DNA from: Streptomyces sp. CoH27
GTDB taxonomy: Bacteria; Actinomycetota; Actinomycetes; Streptomycetales; Streptomycetaceae
Direction of reading: 5' to 3'
Length of the DNA stretch: 64,000 nucleotides
Assembly: GCF_020181035.1 (NCBI RefSeq)
Contig: NZ_JAIQYY010000020.1
Span: 21,002-85,001, forward strand
The position numbers and the translations under genes are program-made. Shown in pieces: positions 24,314-33,879 of this stretch. Under the pieces are notes generated by a model. It was not told the origin of the DNA, did not search any database, and saw only the letters and a list, made by a program, of their open reading frames with translations. How positions within the stretch are numbered: position 1 is the stretch's first letter; every line of letters starts with the position of its first letter.

Positions 24314-26314
24314 ATGGGCATTCTCACTCTCCTGCGGAACGCATTCGGCCGCTCCCGCAAGGGACGAGCCGCCGAGGCAGAGGGTGCGACCCGCGTCCCG
24401 CCCACCGCCGAACCCCCGGCCCAGACGGCTCCGGAAACTCCGGAAACCCCGGCCCAGGCGACCCCCGAAGCGCAGGCCGCGGCGGCCTCCGAGACTCCGG
24501 CACCGGCCCCCACGGTCCCGGAACCCCGCCGCGAGGCCCACGACCTGGTGGCAGCGGCCTTCGACAACGTCCAGGTCCCCTTCCCGTCCCAGCCGGAGAA
24601 CCGGGAAGCGTCCGAGCCCGTCGCTGCCCAGGCGAAGGCCGAGGAGCCCGTCACGGAGAAGCCCGAGAACGGCGCGCCGGCGGAGGCCGAGGGCGCGGCC
24701 GAGGAGAAGGCTGCGGCCGAGGAGCCGACCCCCGAGAAGGCCGAGGCCACGGCCGAGCCGGTCGTCCAGCCGGAGGCCGAGGAGCCGACCGAGACCGCGA
24801 CCGAGCCGAAGGCCACAAGCGAAGAGCCGCAGGCCGAGGCCGACGCCGAGGCGGCCGTCCAGGTGGAGGCCGAGGAGACGACCGAGGCCGGGGAAGCCGT
24901 CACGGAGAAGGTTGCGGAGACTGCCGAGCCGGAGGCCCAGGGCAGCATCGAGGCGGAGGTGGAGGAGAAGTCCGAGCCCACGGCCACCGACACCACCCCG
25001 GCCGCGGAAACGGAGCCCGAGCAGACCGAGACCGACACCCCGGAGCCGGTCGCGGCAGCGGAGCCGACGGCTGACGCCACTGCCCAGGAACCGATCGCGG
25101 CGGCGGCAACCGAACCGGAGCAGGTGACGGAGCCCGCGACCGAGCCCACCGAATCGGAGCCGCAGCCCAGGCCTCAGGCGGAGACCGAGCCCCAGTCGGT
25201 CTCGGAGCCGGAGCCGGCATCGGAAGCGTCCGCCACGGAGGCAACCGACCCGAAGCCGGAGTCGGAACCGGCCCTCGCGAAGGCAACCGACCCGACCACG
25301 GCTTCGAACCCCGCAACCCCCGAGGCAACCGCACCGACCGACGAGGCTCCCGCACCCACCGAAGAAGCCGCCGCACCCACGAACGAACCCGCCGTCGCCG
25401 AAGAAACCACCACCCCCGCCGACGAACCCGTCACCCCCGCCGCAGAAACCACCGCACCCACCACCGCACCCACCACCGAAACCCCCGCCGAACCCGCCGC
25501 ACCATCCGAAGCCCCCATCCCCCCGCAAGCCGCCGACGGCGAGGACGCCCCGCAGGGGCCACTCGCAGCCGACGACGAGACCCGCACGGGTGGTGCGGGT
25601 GGGAACACCACCGCCGAAGGCGAAGCCGAGGCGGTACCGGATAGCGCAGGCACCCCCCTGCCCGCCGCCCCCCTGCCCCCCACCCTCACCACCGCCCACA
25701 CCGCCGCCACAGCCGCCCTCGCCAAGACCGACCTCACCGGCACCCGAGCGAAGCTCTACCTCGTGCTGGACCGCTCCGCGAGCATGCGCCCGTACTACAA
25801 GGACGGCTCGGCCCAGGCCCTCGCCGACCAGACCCTCGCCCTCGCCGCGCACCTGGACCCCGGGGACACCACGGTCCACGTCGTCTTCTTCTCGACGGAG
25901 GTCGACGGCACCACCGACCTCACCCTCACCCCGGACCACGAGACGAAGATCGACGACGTCCACGCCGGCCTGGGCCGCATGGGCCGTACCAGCTACCACG
26001 CCGCCGTGGAGGCCGTACTCACCCACTACGACAAGCACACCACCGGCACCGACACCCCCGCCCTCGTCGTGTTCCAGACCGACGGCGCCCCCGACGCGAA
26101 GACCCCCGCCACCCAGGCCCTCACCGAGGCCGCCAAGACCCACCCCGCCGTCTTCTTCTCCTTCGTCGCCTTCGGAGAGCACGACAACAAGGCCTTCGAC
26201 TACCTCCGCAAGCTGAAGACCCCCAACACGGCCTTCTTCCACGCGGGCCCCGCCCCCCGCGAGCTGACGGACTCCGAGCTCTACGCGGGCGTCCTCGCCA
26301 CCTGGCGCCCGTAA
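24314..26314 (+). CDS. VWA-domain protein with long Ala/Glu/Pro/Thr linker
   Basis: A 666-residue protein in two unequal parts. Residues about 30-475 are almost entirely Ala, Glu, Pro, Thr and Ser in AEEPT/EPATEP-like runs and must be extended and acidic. Residues about 478-660 form a von Willebrand A domain with the metal site DRSASM, then RTSYHAAVEAV and FQTDGAPDAKTPATQ, resembling the TerY/tellurite-type cytosolic VWA proteins. The N-terminus (MGILTLLRNAFGRSRKGR) is basic and amphipathic and may contact membrane or nucleic acid. The ATG at 24314 follows GAAGGG by 9 nt. No other ter genes are adjacent, so its role is open. Confidence 0.85.
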   Translation: MGILTLLRNAFGRSRKGRAAEAEGATRVPPTAEPPAQTAPETPETPAQATPEAQAAAASETPAPAPTVPEPRREAHDLVAAAFDNVQVPFPSQPENREASEPVAAQAKAEEPVTEKPENGAPAEAEGAAEEKAAAEEPTPEKAEATAEPVVQPEAEEPTETATEPKATSEEPQAEADAEAAVQVEAEETTEAGEAVTEKVAETAEPEAQGSIEAEVEEKSEPTATDTTPAAETEPEQTETDTPEPVAAAEPTADATAQEPIAAAATEPEQVTEPATEPTESEPQPRPQAETEPQSVSEPEPASEASATEATDPKPESEPALAKATDPTTASNPATPEATAPTDEAPAPTEEAAAPTNEPAVAEETTTPADEPVTPAAETTAPTTAPTTETPAEPAAPSEAPIPPQAADGEDAPQGPLAADDETRTGGAGGNTTAEGEAEAVPDSAGTPLPAAPLPPTLTTAHTAATAALAKTDLTGTRAKLYLVLDRSASMRPYYKDGSAQALADQTLALAAHLDPGDTTVHVVFFSTEVDGTTDLTLTPDHETKIDDVHAGLGRMGRTSYHAAVEAVLTHYDKHTTGTDTPALVVFQTDGAPDAKTPATQALTEAAKTHPAVFFSFVAFGEHDNKAFDYLRKLKTPNTAFFHAGPAPRELTDSELYAGVLATWRP

Positions 26315-26340
26315 CGGGCCGTAACCCTACGTAACACCCC

Positions 26341-26395
26341 GGGCCGCCCCCTTCCCGAACCGGTCCCACCCAGCAAAACGGGAAGCGGGCGGCCC
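26341..26395 (+). terminator. Strong hairpin terminator after the VWA gene
   Basis: Two 17-nt arms (26341-26357 and 26379-26395) pair at 16 of 17 positions around a 21-nt loop. It sits 26 bp after the VWA stop and before the metG promoter, whose -10 may be the TACGAT that follows. Confidence 0.8.
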
Positions 26396-26470
26396 ACCCC
26401 TGTCGGCTACGATTTCAAGGTTCGAAACCGCAGAAAAAGCAGCAACCGCAGCGACCTGGGAGCAGCCACG

Positions 26471-28195
26471 ATGGCTCGACACCTCATCACCAGCGCCCTT
26501 CCGTACATCAACGGGATCAAGCACCTGGGCAACATGGTGGGGTCCATGCTCCCGGCGGACGTGTACTCCCGGTACCTCCGCCAGACCGGCCACGACGTCC
26601 TCTACATCTGCGCCACCGACGAGCACGGCACCCCCGCCGAGCTGGCCGCCAAGGAGCAGGGCCTGCCGGTCGCCGAGTTCTGCGCGCAGGCGCACGACGC
26701 GCAGAAGGCGGTCTACGACGGCTTCGCACTGTCCTTCGACTACTTCGGCCGCAGCTCAAGCCCCGAGAACCGCGAGATCACCCAGCACTTCGCCCGCAAG
26801 CTGAACGAGAACGGCTTCATCGAGGAGCGCGCGATCCGGCAGGTCTACAGCCCCGCCGACGGCCGCTTCCTCCCCGACCGCTACGTCGAGGGCACCTGCC
26901 CCCACTGCGGTTACGACAAGGCCCGCGGCGACCAGTGCGAGAACTGCACGCGGGTCCTCGACCCCACCGACCTGATCAACCCGCGCTCGGCGATCTCCGG
27001 CAGCACGGACCTCGAAGTGCGCGAGACCAAGCACCTCTTCCTCCTCCAGTCCAAGCTGGAGAACGAGGTCCGCGAGTGGGTCGCCCGGCACGACAGGGAC
27101 TGGCCGCAGCTGGCCTCCTCCATCGCCCACAAGTGGCTGACCGAGGGCCTGCACGACCGCGCGATCACCCGTGACCTGGACTGGGGCGTCCCGGTCCCGG
27201 CCGACACCTGGCCGGAGCTGGCCGCCGAGGGCAAGGTCTTCTACGTCTGGTTCGACGCCCCGATCGAGTACATCGGCGCGACGAAGGAATGGGCCGACCA
27301 GGACCCGGAGAACCGGGACTGGAAGTCCTGGTGGTACGAGGCGGACTCCGGCGAGAACCCCGTCCGGTACACCGAGTTCATGGCCAAGGACAACGTCCCC
27401 TTCCACACGGTGATGTTCCCGGCCACGGAACTCGGCATCCGCGAGCCCTGGAAGATGGTCGACTACGTCAAGGCCTTCAACTGGCTGACGTACTACGGCG
27501 GAAAGTTCTCCACCTCGCAGAAGCGGGGCGTCTTCACGGACCAGGCCCTGGAGATCCTGCCCGCCGACTACTGGCGCTACTTCCTCATCGCCAACGCGCC
27601 CGAGTCCGACGACTCCTCCTTCACGTGGGAGCACTTCACGGCCACGGTCAACAAGGACCTCGCCGACACGCTCGGCAACTTCGTCAACCGCGTGCTGTCC
27701 TTCTCCAAGAAGCGCTTCGGCGACGAGGTCCCGGCCGGCGGCACCCCCGGCGAGGCCGAGACGAAGCTGGGCGAGCAGATCGCCGAGCTCATCGCCGAGT
27801 ACGAGGGCCACATGGAGACCCTGCAGTTCCGCAAGGCAGCCGCCGCCCTGCGCGCCCTGTGGTCGGCGGGCAACTCCTACCTGGAGGAGAAGGCCCCCTG
27901 GCTGGAGATCAAGACCGACAAGGACGCGGCCGCCCTGACGCTGCGTACGGCGATGAACCTGATCCACCTGTACGCGGTGGTCTCCGAGCCGCTGATCCCG
28001 GCCAGCGCCCAGGCGATGCGCGAGGCCTTCGCCCTGCCTGACGACACCGCCTCCTGGGTCACGGCGGACGAGGCGAAGTCCTTGGCCTTCGTCCCCTCCG
28101 GCACCGCCTTCACCGTCCCGCCGGTCCTCTTCGCCAAGCTGACCGACGACGACCTGGCGGCCTACAAGGAGCGCTTCGGCGGCGAGCCGGCGTAA
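26471..28195 (+). CDS. metG: Methionyl-tRNA synthetase
   Basis: A 574-residue class I synthetase that charges tRNA-Met. The HIGH signature appears as HLGN (18-21) and KMSKS as KFSTS (about 344). The zinc knuckle CPHCGYDKARGDQCENC in the connective-peptide insertion (about 144-162) is of the four-Cys type. The anticodon-binding helical bundle spans about 390-560. It lacks the C-terminal EMAP/Trbp111-like dimerisation domain of E. coli MetG, as is usual in actinobacteria. The 130-bp leader downstream of the hairpin shows no T-box. A very strong terminator follows the stop. Confidence 0.97.
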   Translation: MARHLITSALPYINGIKHLGNMVGSMLPADVYSRYLRQTGHDVLYICATDEHGTPAELAAKEQGLPVAEFCAQAHDAQKAVYDGFALSFDYFGRSSSPENREITQHFARKLNENGFIEERAIRQVYSPADGRFLPDRYVEGTCPHCGYDKARGDQCENCTRVLDPTDLINPRSAISGSTDLEVRETKHLFLLQSKLENEVREWVARHDRDWPQLASSIAHKWLTEGLHDRAITRDLDWGVPVPADTWPELAAEGKVFYVWFDAPIEYIGATKEWADQDPENRDWKSWWYEADSGENPVRYTEFMAKDNVPFHTVMFPATELGIREPWKMVDYVKAFNWLTYYGGKFSTSQKRGVFTDQALEILPADYWRYFLIANAPESDDSSFTWEHFTATVNKDLADTLGNFVNRVLSFSKKRFGDEVPAGGTPGEAETKLGEQIAELIAEYEGHMETLQFRKAAAALRALWSAGNSYLEEKAPWLEIKTDKDAAALTLRTAMNLIHLYAVVSEPLIPASAQAMREAFALPDDTASWVTADEAKSLAFVPSGTAFTVPPVLFAKLTDDDLAAYKERFGGEPA

Positions 28196-28216
28196 CACAC
28201 CCCGTAGGGCGAGACG

Positions 28217-28252
28217 ACGTCCGGCCAGGCCCTGGTGGGCCTGGCCGGACGT
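28217..28252. terminator. Bidirectional terminator between metG and the secreted BNR protein
   Basis: A perfect 16-bp stem (28217-28232 with 28237-28252) around a TGGT loop, located in the 82-bp gap between convergent genes, so it can serve both. Confidence 0.88.
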
Positions 28253-28277
28253 GGTGTGTGGTGCTACGGACCGGGTC

Positions 28278-31067
28278 TCAGAGTGCCGTGCACTGGCCTG
28301 AGCGGGTTCCGGTCACCATGTTGGGGACACCGCGGTTGGTCGGCGGTGGCACGTTGCCCGAGCAGTGCAGCGAGCCGTGGATCGTATTGCCCACGATGCC
28401 GGCGCCGCTGTCCACCGTGAACGGCCCGGCGCCTGTCGTACCGTTCACCTGAGCCGTACCGCCGATGTCATTGGTGACCAGCTCGGCACCGGCATGGTTG
28501 TTGGTGAGCTGGACGCCGCCGGTGGTGCGGTTGCCCGGGCAGTGGTCGTCGCCCGGGTCCCCGATGAGGACGAAGCCCGTGGCTCCGCTGACCTGCACCG
28601 ATCCAATGACCGTGCTGCCACAGAGGCCGAACAGCGTGCCGTTCGAGGACTGGATGGTGCCTCCGATGGTCGAGTTGCTGATGAACAGCGCACCGCCCGA
28701 GACACCGCGCACCGCGCCACTGACGTTGGCATCGATGATGCAGGTGCTCTCACGGGACGCCGTGATGGAGCTGTTGACCTGGCCGGTGATGGTCCGGGTG
28801 CAGGTGACCGTCTGGGTGAGGGTCTCGGTAGCGGCTGCCTGGTAGTTGCCGTCGCCGCCGTAGTCGGCGGTGATGGTGTGGGTGCCGGGCAGCAGGTTGG
28901 ACGAGGTGACGTGGACCTGGCTGCAGTTGGTTCCGCCACCCGGGGCCAGGGTCGGTGTGCCGAGCACGGTGGTGCCGTCCTTGATCGTGACGGTTCCGGT
29001 CGGCGGTGAGGTCGGGTTGGTGCTGGCGGCACCCGGGCAGACGGTGTCGGTGAAGGTCACGGCGTGACCGAACGCGGACGAACTCGCGCTGGAGGAGAGC
29101 GTCGTGACCACCGGTGCCTTGTTGACCTGCTGGATCAGGGAGGAGGCATTACTCGGCTTGAAGTTGGCGTCACCGCTGTAACTGGCGTCCACGGTGTGCG
29201 ACCCCGGACTCAGACCGGAGATCGCGCTGGACGTCGCCTTGCCGGTGGTCGTGTTGACCGCGACCGGGCCGCCCAGGGCGTTACCGTCCACCTTGAAGCT
29301 CACCGTGCCGCCGTCGGGAACGGGCTTGACGGTCGCGGTGAAGGTCACCGGCTCGCCGTAGACCGACGGGTTGTCCGAGGAGGCCAGGGTCGTCCGGGTT
29401 CCCTGCGGCACGCTGAAGAACATCGCGTGGATCGGTGGGGTCCCGCTCGGGTTCGCACCGTCGGTGTTGCCGGGGAAGGTGCCGTAGAAGGTGTTGCCGA
29501 CCGACTTGAGCTGCTGGTAGTCGCCGAGCACGCGCTGCCGGGCGCAGGTCAGGTCGGGCTGGTTGGGGTTGGGCGGCTTCGGCGTGGTGTTGCAGCCGGT
29601 CTGGTCCTTCTCCGGCGAGGAGAACGTCTGCAGCACGGTGTCGGTGAAGGTGGCGCCGTGGTCCGTGCTGCGGGCCAGGTGCGCGGTGAAGATGGGGAAG
29701 CCGGCGGTGTTGTTGCCGTCGGAGGTGGTGTAGAGGACACCGATGGTCCCGTCGTCGAGCACCGTGACCGAAGGAAGCGCCGCGTTCGTCGATGCGGAGA
29801 CGTTGGTGGCCGCGCCGACGTTGAGGCCGCCGGATCCGTTGTCGGTGAGGCGGCGGATCTTGAGCTGGTTGTTGCCCGAGACGTCCTGGCCGTAGACGAC
29901 GTACACGTCGCCGTTGCTCGGGTCGACGGCAGCGTGGTCCACGCCGCCGAGCAGCGCGTTCACGCTGCCGAACTTGTACCCGAGGCCCTGGTCGCTGTTG
30001 ACGGTGTCCACGGCGATGCCGTCGTTGCTGCCGCCCAGCGTCCAGTTCGCCCCGCCGTCGGTCGACCGGTTGATCCGGTAGGTGACGTTGACCGGCTGGT
30101 TCTTCAGGACGCTGTTGGTCTGGTTGGTACCGGTCGACGTCTGGTACAGCGCGTACATCGTGCCGTTGCGCGTGTCCTTGGCCAGCCGCAGGCCACCGTT
30201 GGTGACGAGCGGGCTCATCGTGCCCGCCTTGTTGTCCGCGGAGACATTGGCCGTGGTCGCGGGGCGGTAGACAGCCACGCGCGCGTCCGGGCTGCCACCG
30301 AAGTCCTGGTAGGCGGTGTAGGCGTTGTCCTGGCTCGCCGTGGCGTTGTCGCGGTTGACCAGCAGCCAGGGCTGGTCGACGTTGGTGCGGGTGCCGCTGC
30401 TGGCCCCGCCCGGGCTGTCCTTCCAGGTCCAGGACGCGGCCTTGGTGGGGTCGGTCGTCGAACCGGTCGCCACCGCAAGCGTGTTGCACTCGGGAACGGC
30501 CGGGGGGCCGGTGACCGGGGCGCTGCACGCGAGGAACGCGCCGTAGAGCCTGCCGTCGCGCCCGTAGTCGATGCTCTGGTCGTACGGGCCGTTGGGCGCG
30601 CCCGTCACGCCCGGCGTCGGGATGCTGGTCTCTTCGTTCCAGCTGATGCCGCCGTCGTCGGAGTAGAGCAGATCGGCGTTGCCGTTCTGCCAGAACTGGC
30701 CGTTGAACCGGGTGATCGCGATCTGGTCGGGGTTGGCGGGGTTGATCGCGATGGACGGTTCGTTGCCACCCCCGCTGCTCGCCGAGGCCGACGCGTCGAT
30801 GACGAACGCCCCGGCCAGGCCCGGCACCCGCCGCGCCTTCTTGGCCGCCCGGCGCCCGGTTCCCTCACGGACGGTGAGATCCGGCGGGCTGCTGTTGAGG
30901 TCCTGGTGTTCGCGCACCGGCGGCGTCGGTTGCGGCGTCGCGGCCCAGGCCTGGACGGGCACGCCGACGGGGGCAGCGGCGAGCCCCATCACGACGGCAG
31001 TGGTGAGAAGGTTTCTGAGCACGGAAGGCGACCGCCCGGATGCGGTCGCAGGTGGAACGGCGTCCAC
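28278..31067 (-). CDS. Large secreted BNR-propeller and Ig-like protein
   Basis: A 929-residue exported protein starting at GTG 31067, with GAGGGG 8 nt upstream. The signal segment is LLTTAVVMGLAAAPVGVPVQAWA. Residues about 90-560 form a sialidase/BNR-like propeller with Asp-box-type turns (YSDDGGISWNEE, RSTDGGANWTLGG, RSTDHGATFTD). Two bacterial Ig-like domains follow (TTLASSDNPSVYGEPVTFTATV to SYSGDANFKPSNASS, and TTLSSSASSSAFGHAVTFTDTV to DYGGDGNYQAAAT). The last approximately 175 residues are Gly/Thr/Ser-rich with four or more cysteines and look like a beta-solenoid (NSTIGGTIQSSNGTLFGLCGSTVIGSVQV). No catalytic residues can be assigned. Probably extracellular binding or degradation of polymers. 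Confidence 0.82.
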   Translation of the reverse strand: MDAVPPATASGRSPSVLRNLLTTAVVMGLAAAPVGVPVQAWAATPQPTPPVREHQDLNSSPPDLTVREGTGRRAAKKARRVPGLAGAFVIDASASASSGGGNEPSIAINPANPDQIAITRFNGQFWQNGNADLLYSDDGGISWNEETSIPTPGVTGAPNGPYDQSIDYGRDGRLYGAFLACSAPVTGPPAVPECNTLAVATGSTTDPTKAASWTWKDSPGGASSGTRTNVDQPWLLVNRDNATASQDNAYTAYQDFGGSPDARVAVYRPATTANVSADNKAGTMSPLVTNGGLRLAKDTRNGTMYALYQTSTGTNQTNSVLKNQPVNVTYRINRSTDGGANWTLGGSNDGIAVDTVNSDQGLGYKFGSVNALLGGVDHAAVDPSNGDVYVVYGQDVSGNNQLKIRRLTDNGSGGLNVGAATNVSASTNAALPSVTVLDDGTIGVLYTTSDGNNTAGFPIFTAHLARSTDHGATFTDTVLQTFSSPEKDQTGCNTTPKPPNPNQPDLTCARQRVLGDYQQLKSVGNTFYGTFPGNTDGANPSGTPPIHAMFFSVPQGTRTTLASSDNPSVYGEPVTFTATVKPVPDGGTVSFKVDGNALGGPVAVNTTTGKATSSAISGLSPGSHTVDASYSGDANFKPSNASSLIQQVNKAPVVTTLSSSASSSAFGHAVTFTDTVCPGAASTNPTSPPTGTVTIKDGTTVLGTPTLAPGGGTNCSQVHVTSSNLLPGTHTITADYGGDGNYQAAATETLTQTVTCTRTITGQVNSSITASRESTCIIDANVSGAVRGVSGGALFISNSTIGGTIQSSNGTLFGLCGSTVIGSVQVSGATGFVLIGDPGDDHCPGNRTTGGVQLTNNHAGAELVTNDIGGTAQVNGTTGAGPFTVDSGAGIVGNTIHGSLHCSGNVPPPTNRGVPNMVTGTRSGQCTAL

Positions 31068-31218
31068 GTACGGATCCCCTCGTCGAGAGATACGAACCGC
31101 TCAGCAGAGTGGCGGCCCTCCCGTATCGGGACCTGCGCAGACGCGGCGCCGGCCGTTCATTCGTCCGGACAATTCCACTCCCTTGGCCGAGCGGAGCCGC
31201 CCCTCGGACCGCCCGGGT

Positions 31219-31608
31219 TCAGCGCGCGCTGGGGATGGTCAGCGTCACCGACACCGTCGCGCCGGCGCGTACCTCGACCTGCCGGCCGATGCCGAAGATG
31301 TCCTCGGTGATCCGGTACGCCCCGGGCGTCAGGCTGAGGGAGAACGACCCGTCCGGTGGCGCGGTGACCGTGCTCGCCACCACCTGTCCGTGCAGGTCAC
31401 GAGCCCGTACCGGATCACCGTTCACCGGTACGGGCGAGCTGTTCGCGACACCCGCACCGGATCGCGGATCCCGCCCGGGCGGCCGTACGACCACTCCCCG
31501 CACCTCGCCGTGCCCCCGCTCCTGCTCACACGACGGCGACGCCGCCACCACCGCCACCGCCATCCCGCACAGCGCCAGCGCAGCACCCCTGCGCATCCGA
31601 CCGGCCAT
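31219..31608 (-). CDS. Small lipoprotein/exported protein with carboxypeptidase-regulatory-like Ig fold
   Basis: A 129-residue protein. The N-terminal hydrophobic run (GAALALCGMAVAVVAASPSC) ends in a Cys that may be lipidated. The mature part is one transthyretin/carboxypeptidase regulatory-like beta-sandwich: VRGVVVRPPGRDPRSG, VRARDLHGQVVASTVTAPPDGSFSLSLTPGAYRITED, VEVRAGATVSVTLTI. Such domains carry no activity and act as spacers or adhesive modules. The start MAGRM at 31608 has GGAGG about 13 nt upstream. It sits between two secreted proteins on the same strand, so a shared extracellular function is plausible. Confidence 0.78.
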   Translation of the reverse strand: MAGRMRRGAALALCGMAVAVVAASPSCEQERGHGEVRGVVVRPPGRDPRSGAGVANSSPVPVNGDPVRARDLHGQVVASTVTAPPDGSFSLSLTPGAYRITEDIFGIGRQVEVRAGATVSVTLTIPSAR

Positions 31609-31700
31609 CTGTCGAACACCTCCGCCTCCAGGGTGGTCCCGGCAGGGCAGGCCCGCGAGGGCAGTGCCCGGCGCGGCGCGGGAGCGGCGGAACAGGTGCC

Positions 31701-33044
31701 CTAGGACAGGACCCCGGCGCCGGTCGTCGTCGCCAGCTCCGTCGGCAGGTTGTTCGCGCTCGTCTCCAGCCCCGCCGCGAGCGTCGGGGTCCAGTTCACG
31801 GTCGTCTTGATCTTCTTGGAGTTCGACGCGTTGTACGCGGCGACCAGGTCGGTGGCGGTGCCGTCGACGAGGTTGCCGCTGCCCGCGATCGAGCCGGTGC
31901 CGTCGCCGCTGAGCAGCTTGGCGACCTTGCCGCCGGCCGGCACCTTCCAGTAGTTGGCCTGGGCCACGACCTGGGCCTTCGCGCGGGAGTTGATGCTGTA
32001 CAGGGGCGCGTAGCCATCGATCGTCGTCGTGTCGTACACGTTGTTGTACACATGAATCTGGCCGATCCGGGCGAGCGGGGCGCGCTGGACGATGCCCTTC
32101 CACACGTTGTGGTGGATCGAGACGCGCAGCTTGCCGGTGCTGTCCTTGTCGCTGCTGCCGATCAGCATCGTCTTGTCGTGGTCGGTGAACCGGTTGTGCT
32201 CGACGGTGACCAGGTCCGAGCCGTTGGTGATGTCCAGGTCGCCGTCGTGGACCTGGTACTGGCGGCCGTAGTGGTTCGGAGTGGCGCTGTCGAAGTGCGG
32301 GGCGTCGGTGAACGTGTTGTGGTCCGCCCAGACATGGGTCGCGCCGCGCAGGGTGACCGCGTCGTACTGCGAGTTCCAGTTGCCCTTGTCGCCGTCCGTC
32401 GGGTCCCACTGCGGGAAGCAGTCCTCGGTGGCGGAGAAGGTCAGGTTGCGGATGATGACGTTGTCGACGCCCTTCACCGTGAGGTCGCCGCCGGTGATAC
32501 CGGCGTCGGTGCCGGGCACGCCCACGATGGTGGTGTTGGCCGGCACCTTGAGGACGACATTCTTCGCCTGCTTCTGCTGGGCCGCGGCGCGGGCCTTCTC
32601 CTGGGTGCCGGAGGGCAGCTTGGAGCGGCCGTACGTCGACGGGTCGAACGCCTTCAGGTAGGCGGACAGCGAGTAGCCGGTCCCGGCCGCGTAGTCGGCG
32701 CAGGTCAGCTTCTTGCCGCTGTCGTCGGTGTTGGCGTCGATCGTGCCCTTGACCTTGATGATCCGGGGCGCGGTGTCGGTGGCGGAACCGAGCGCCTTCA
32801 CCAGCTGGGCGCGGGTGGAGACGGTGAAGGTGTGCGCGGAGTCGGCCTTCGCGCCGCCGGTGGTCCCGGTGCCGGAGGCGGCCCAGCCGTCCTTGGCGGC
32901 GAGGGTCTGGTGGTACAGGTCGACGGCACCGGCGTTGGCGTTCATCACGAACACTCCGGCGCCGGCACCCGCAGCCACGACTGCGGCGGACACGGCGAGG
33001 GTGCGCCGCTTGCGGAGGGACCGGCGGTGGGAGGGAGCTGCCAC
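31701..33044 (-). CDS. Secreted pectate lyase, PL1 family
   Basis: A 447-residue exported lyase that cleaves polygalacturonate by beta-elimination. The signal peptide is RRTLAVSAAVVAAGAGAGVFVMNANAGA. The right-handed beta-helix holds the family landmarks NVIIRNLTFSATEDCFPQWDPTDGDKGNWNSQYDAVTLRGATHVWADHNTFTDA, a Ca-binding Asp in this region, and LRVSIHHNVWKGIVQRAPLARIGQIHVYNNVYD with the catalytic Arg of the RxPxxR motif. The enzyme looks complete. With the neighbouring secreted proteins it suggests use of plant cell-wall material. No operator is obvious in the 76-bp upstream gap. Confidence 0.92.
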   Translation of the reverse strand: MAAPSHRRSLRKRRTLAVSAAVVAAGAGAGVFVMNANAGAVDLYHQTLAAKDGWAASGTGTTGGAKADSAHTFTVSTRAQLVKALGSATDTAPRIIKVKGTIDANTDDSGKKLTCADYAAGTGYSLSAYLKAFDPSTYGRSKLPSGTQEKARAAAQQKQAKNVVLKVPANTTIVGVPGTDAGITGGDLTVKGVDNVIIRNLTFSATEDCFPQWDPTDGDKGNWNSQYDAVTLRGATHVWADHNTFTDAPHFDSATPNHYGRQYQVHDGDLDITNGSDLVTVEHNRFTDHDKTMLIGSSDKDSTGKLRVSIHHNVWKGIVQRAPLARIGQIHVYNNVYDTTTIDGYAPLYSINSRAKAQVVAQANYWKVPAGGKVAKLLSGDGTGSIAGSGNLVDGTATDLVAAYNASNSKKIKTTVNWTPTLAAGLETSANNLPTELATTTGAGVLS

Positions 33045-33120
33045 GGGGGAGTCCTTAAAGGGTTGCTGAACGTGCCTTACGACGCGTCAGTAGCCGCCGC
33101 GCCGGGAAGAGTTGCCGTCC

Positions 33121-33879
33121 GTGGAGCAATTTTCCTGGCAGAGTGTCGGTCTCGTGAACCTCCCCGAACACCGGCACCGGCTGCTCGCCGACGTCGTCAC
33201 CGCGGGCGGTCCGTACGGACTCGTCCTCGCCGGCGGCTACGCCCTCGAAGCGCACGGTCTGCTGCGCCGGCCGCACGCGAACCTCGACTTCGCCACGGAG
33301 AGCGCCGAGGACCTGGGGGTGATCGCCGGTGCCGTGGCCGCCGTACTGGAGGCGCGGGGGCGGCAGGTGCGCGCCGACGCCGTGAGCGTGTTCACTGCGC
33401 AGCTGACAGTCACCGACCCGGCGAGCGGCAAGCCGTGTGCGCTGGCGCTGCACAAGGAGGCGTTCTGGCAGCCGCCGGCCCTCACCGAGTACGGCCCCAC
33501 GCTGTCCCTGGAGGACGCCGTCGGTACGAAGATCCGCGCGCTGTACGACCGGGGCGCGGCCGTCGACCTCATCGACGCGCGGGCCGCCGCCACCCGGTTC
33601 CCGCTGCCCGGTCTGGAGGAGCTGGGCCGCCGGCACGCCCACGACCCCTTCGACCTGCCCACCCTCCAGTCCCGGCTGACCGGCACGGACTTCTACGCCG
33701 ACCGGGACTTCCTGCGCTACGGCCTGGACGAGGACGAGGTCGTCGCCCTGCGCGCCTGGGCCCAGCACTGGTCCGACGACATCGCCGAACGGCTGCTGGA
33801 GGAGGGTGCGTCCCCCGACGAGGAGTCCCCTGACGAGGAGTCCCCCGACACCGAGGACGGGGAGCCCGGAGACGGCTGA
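33121..33879 (+). CDS. Nucleotidyltransferase-like protein (AbiEii-like fold)
   Basis: About 252 residues. The N-terminal part YGLVLAGGYALEAHGLLRRPHANLDFATES resembles the GG...DxD core of minimal nucleotidyltransferases of the AbiEii/AbiGii group, but only one acidic residue of the usual DxD pair is evident (LDF). LALHKEAFWQPP and LEDAVGTKIRALYDRGAAVDLIDARA match the following helices. The C-terminus ends with repeats of DEESP. No antitoxin or AbiEi partner is next to it, so I do not call it a toxin. Start taken as GTG 33121 (GGGAAGAG about 9 nt upstream); GTG 33154 is possible. Confidence 0.7.
   Translation: MEQFSWQSVGLVNLPEHRHRLLADVVTAGGPYGLVLAGGYALEAHGLLRRPHANLDFATESAEDLGVIAGAVAAVLEARGRQVRADAVSVFTAQLTVTDPASGKPCALALHKEAFWQPPALTEYGPTLSLEDAVGTKIRALYDRGAAVDLIDARAAATRFPLPGLEELGRRHAHDPFDLPTLQSRLTGTDFYADRDFLRYGLDEDEVVALRAWAQHWSDDIAERLLEEGASPDEESPDEESPDTEDGEPGDG

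Noticed and set aside
33121..33879. AbiE-type toxin-antitoxin system
   Set aside because: The protein resembles AbiEii-like nucleotidyltransferases, but no antitoxin gene is adjacent and one acidic active-site residue is not evident.
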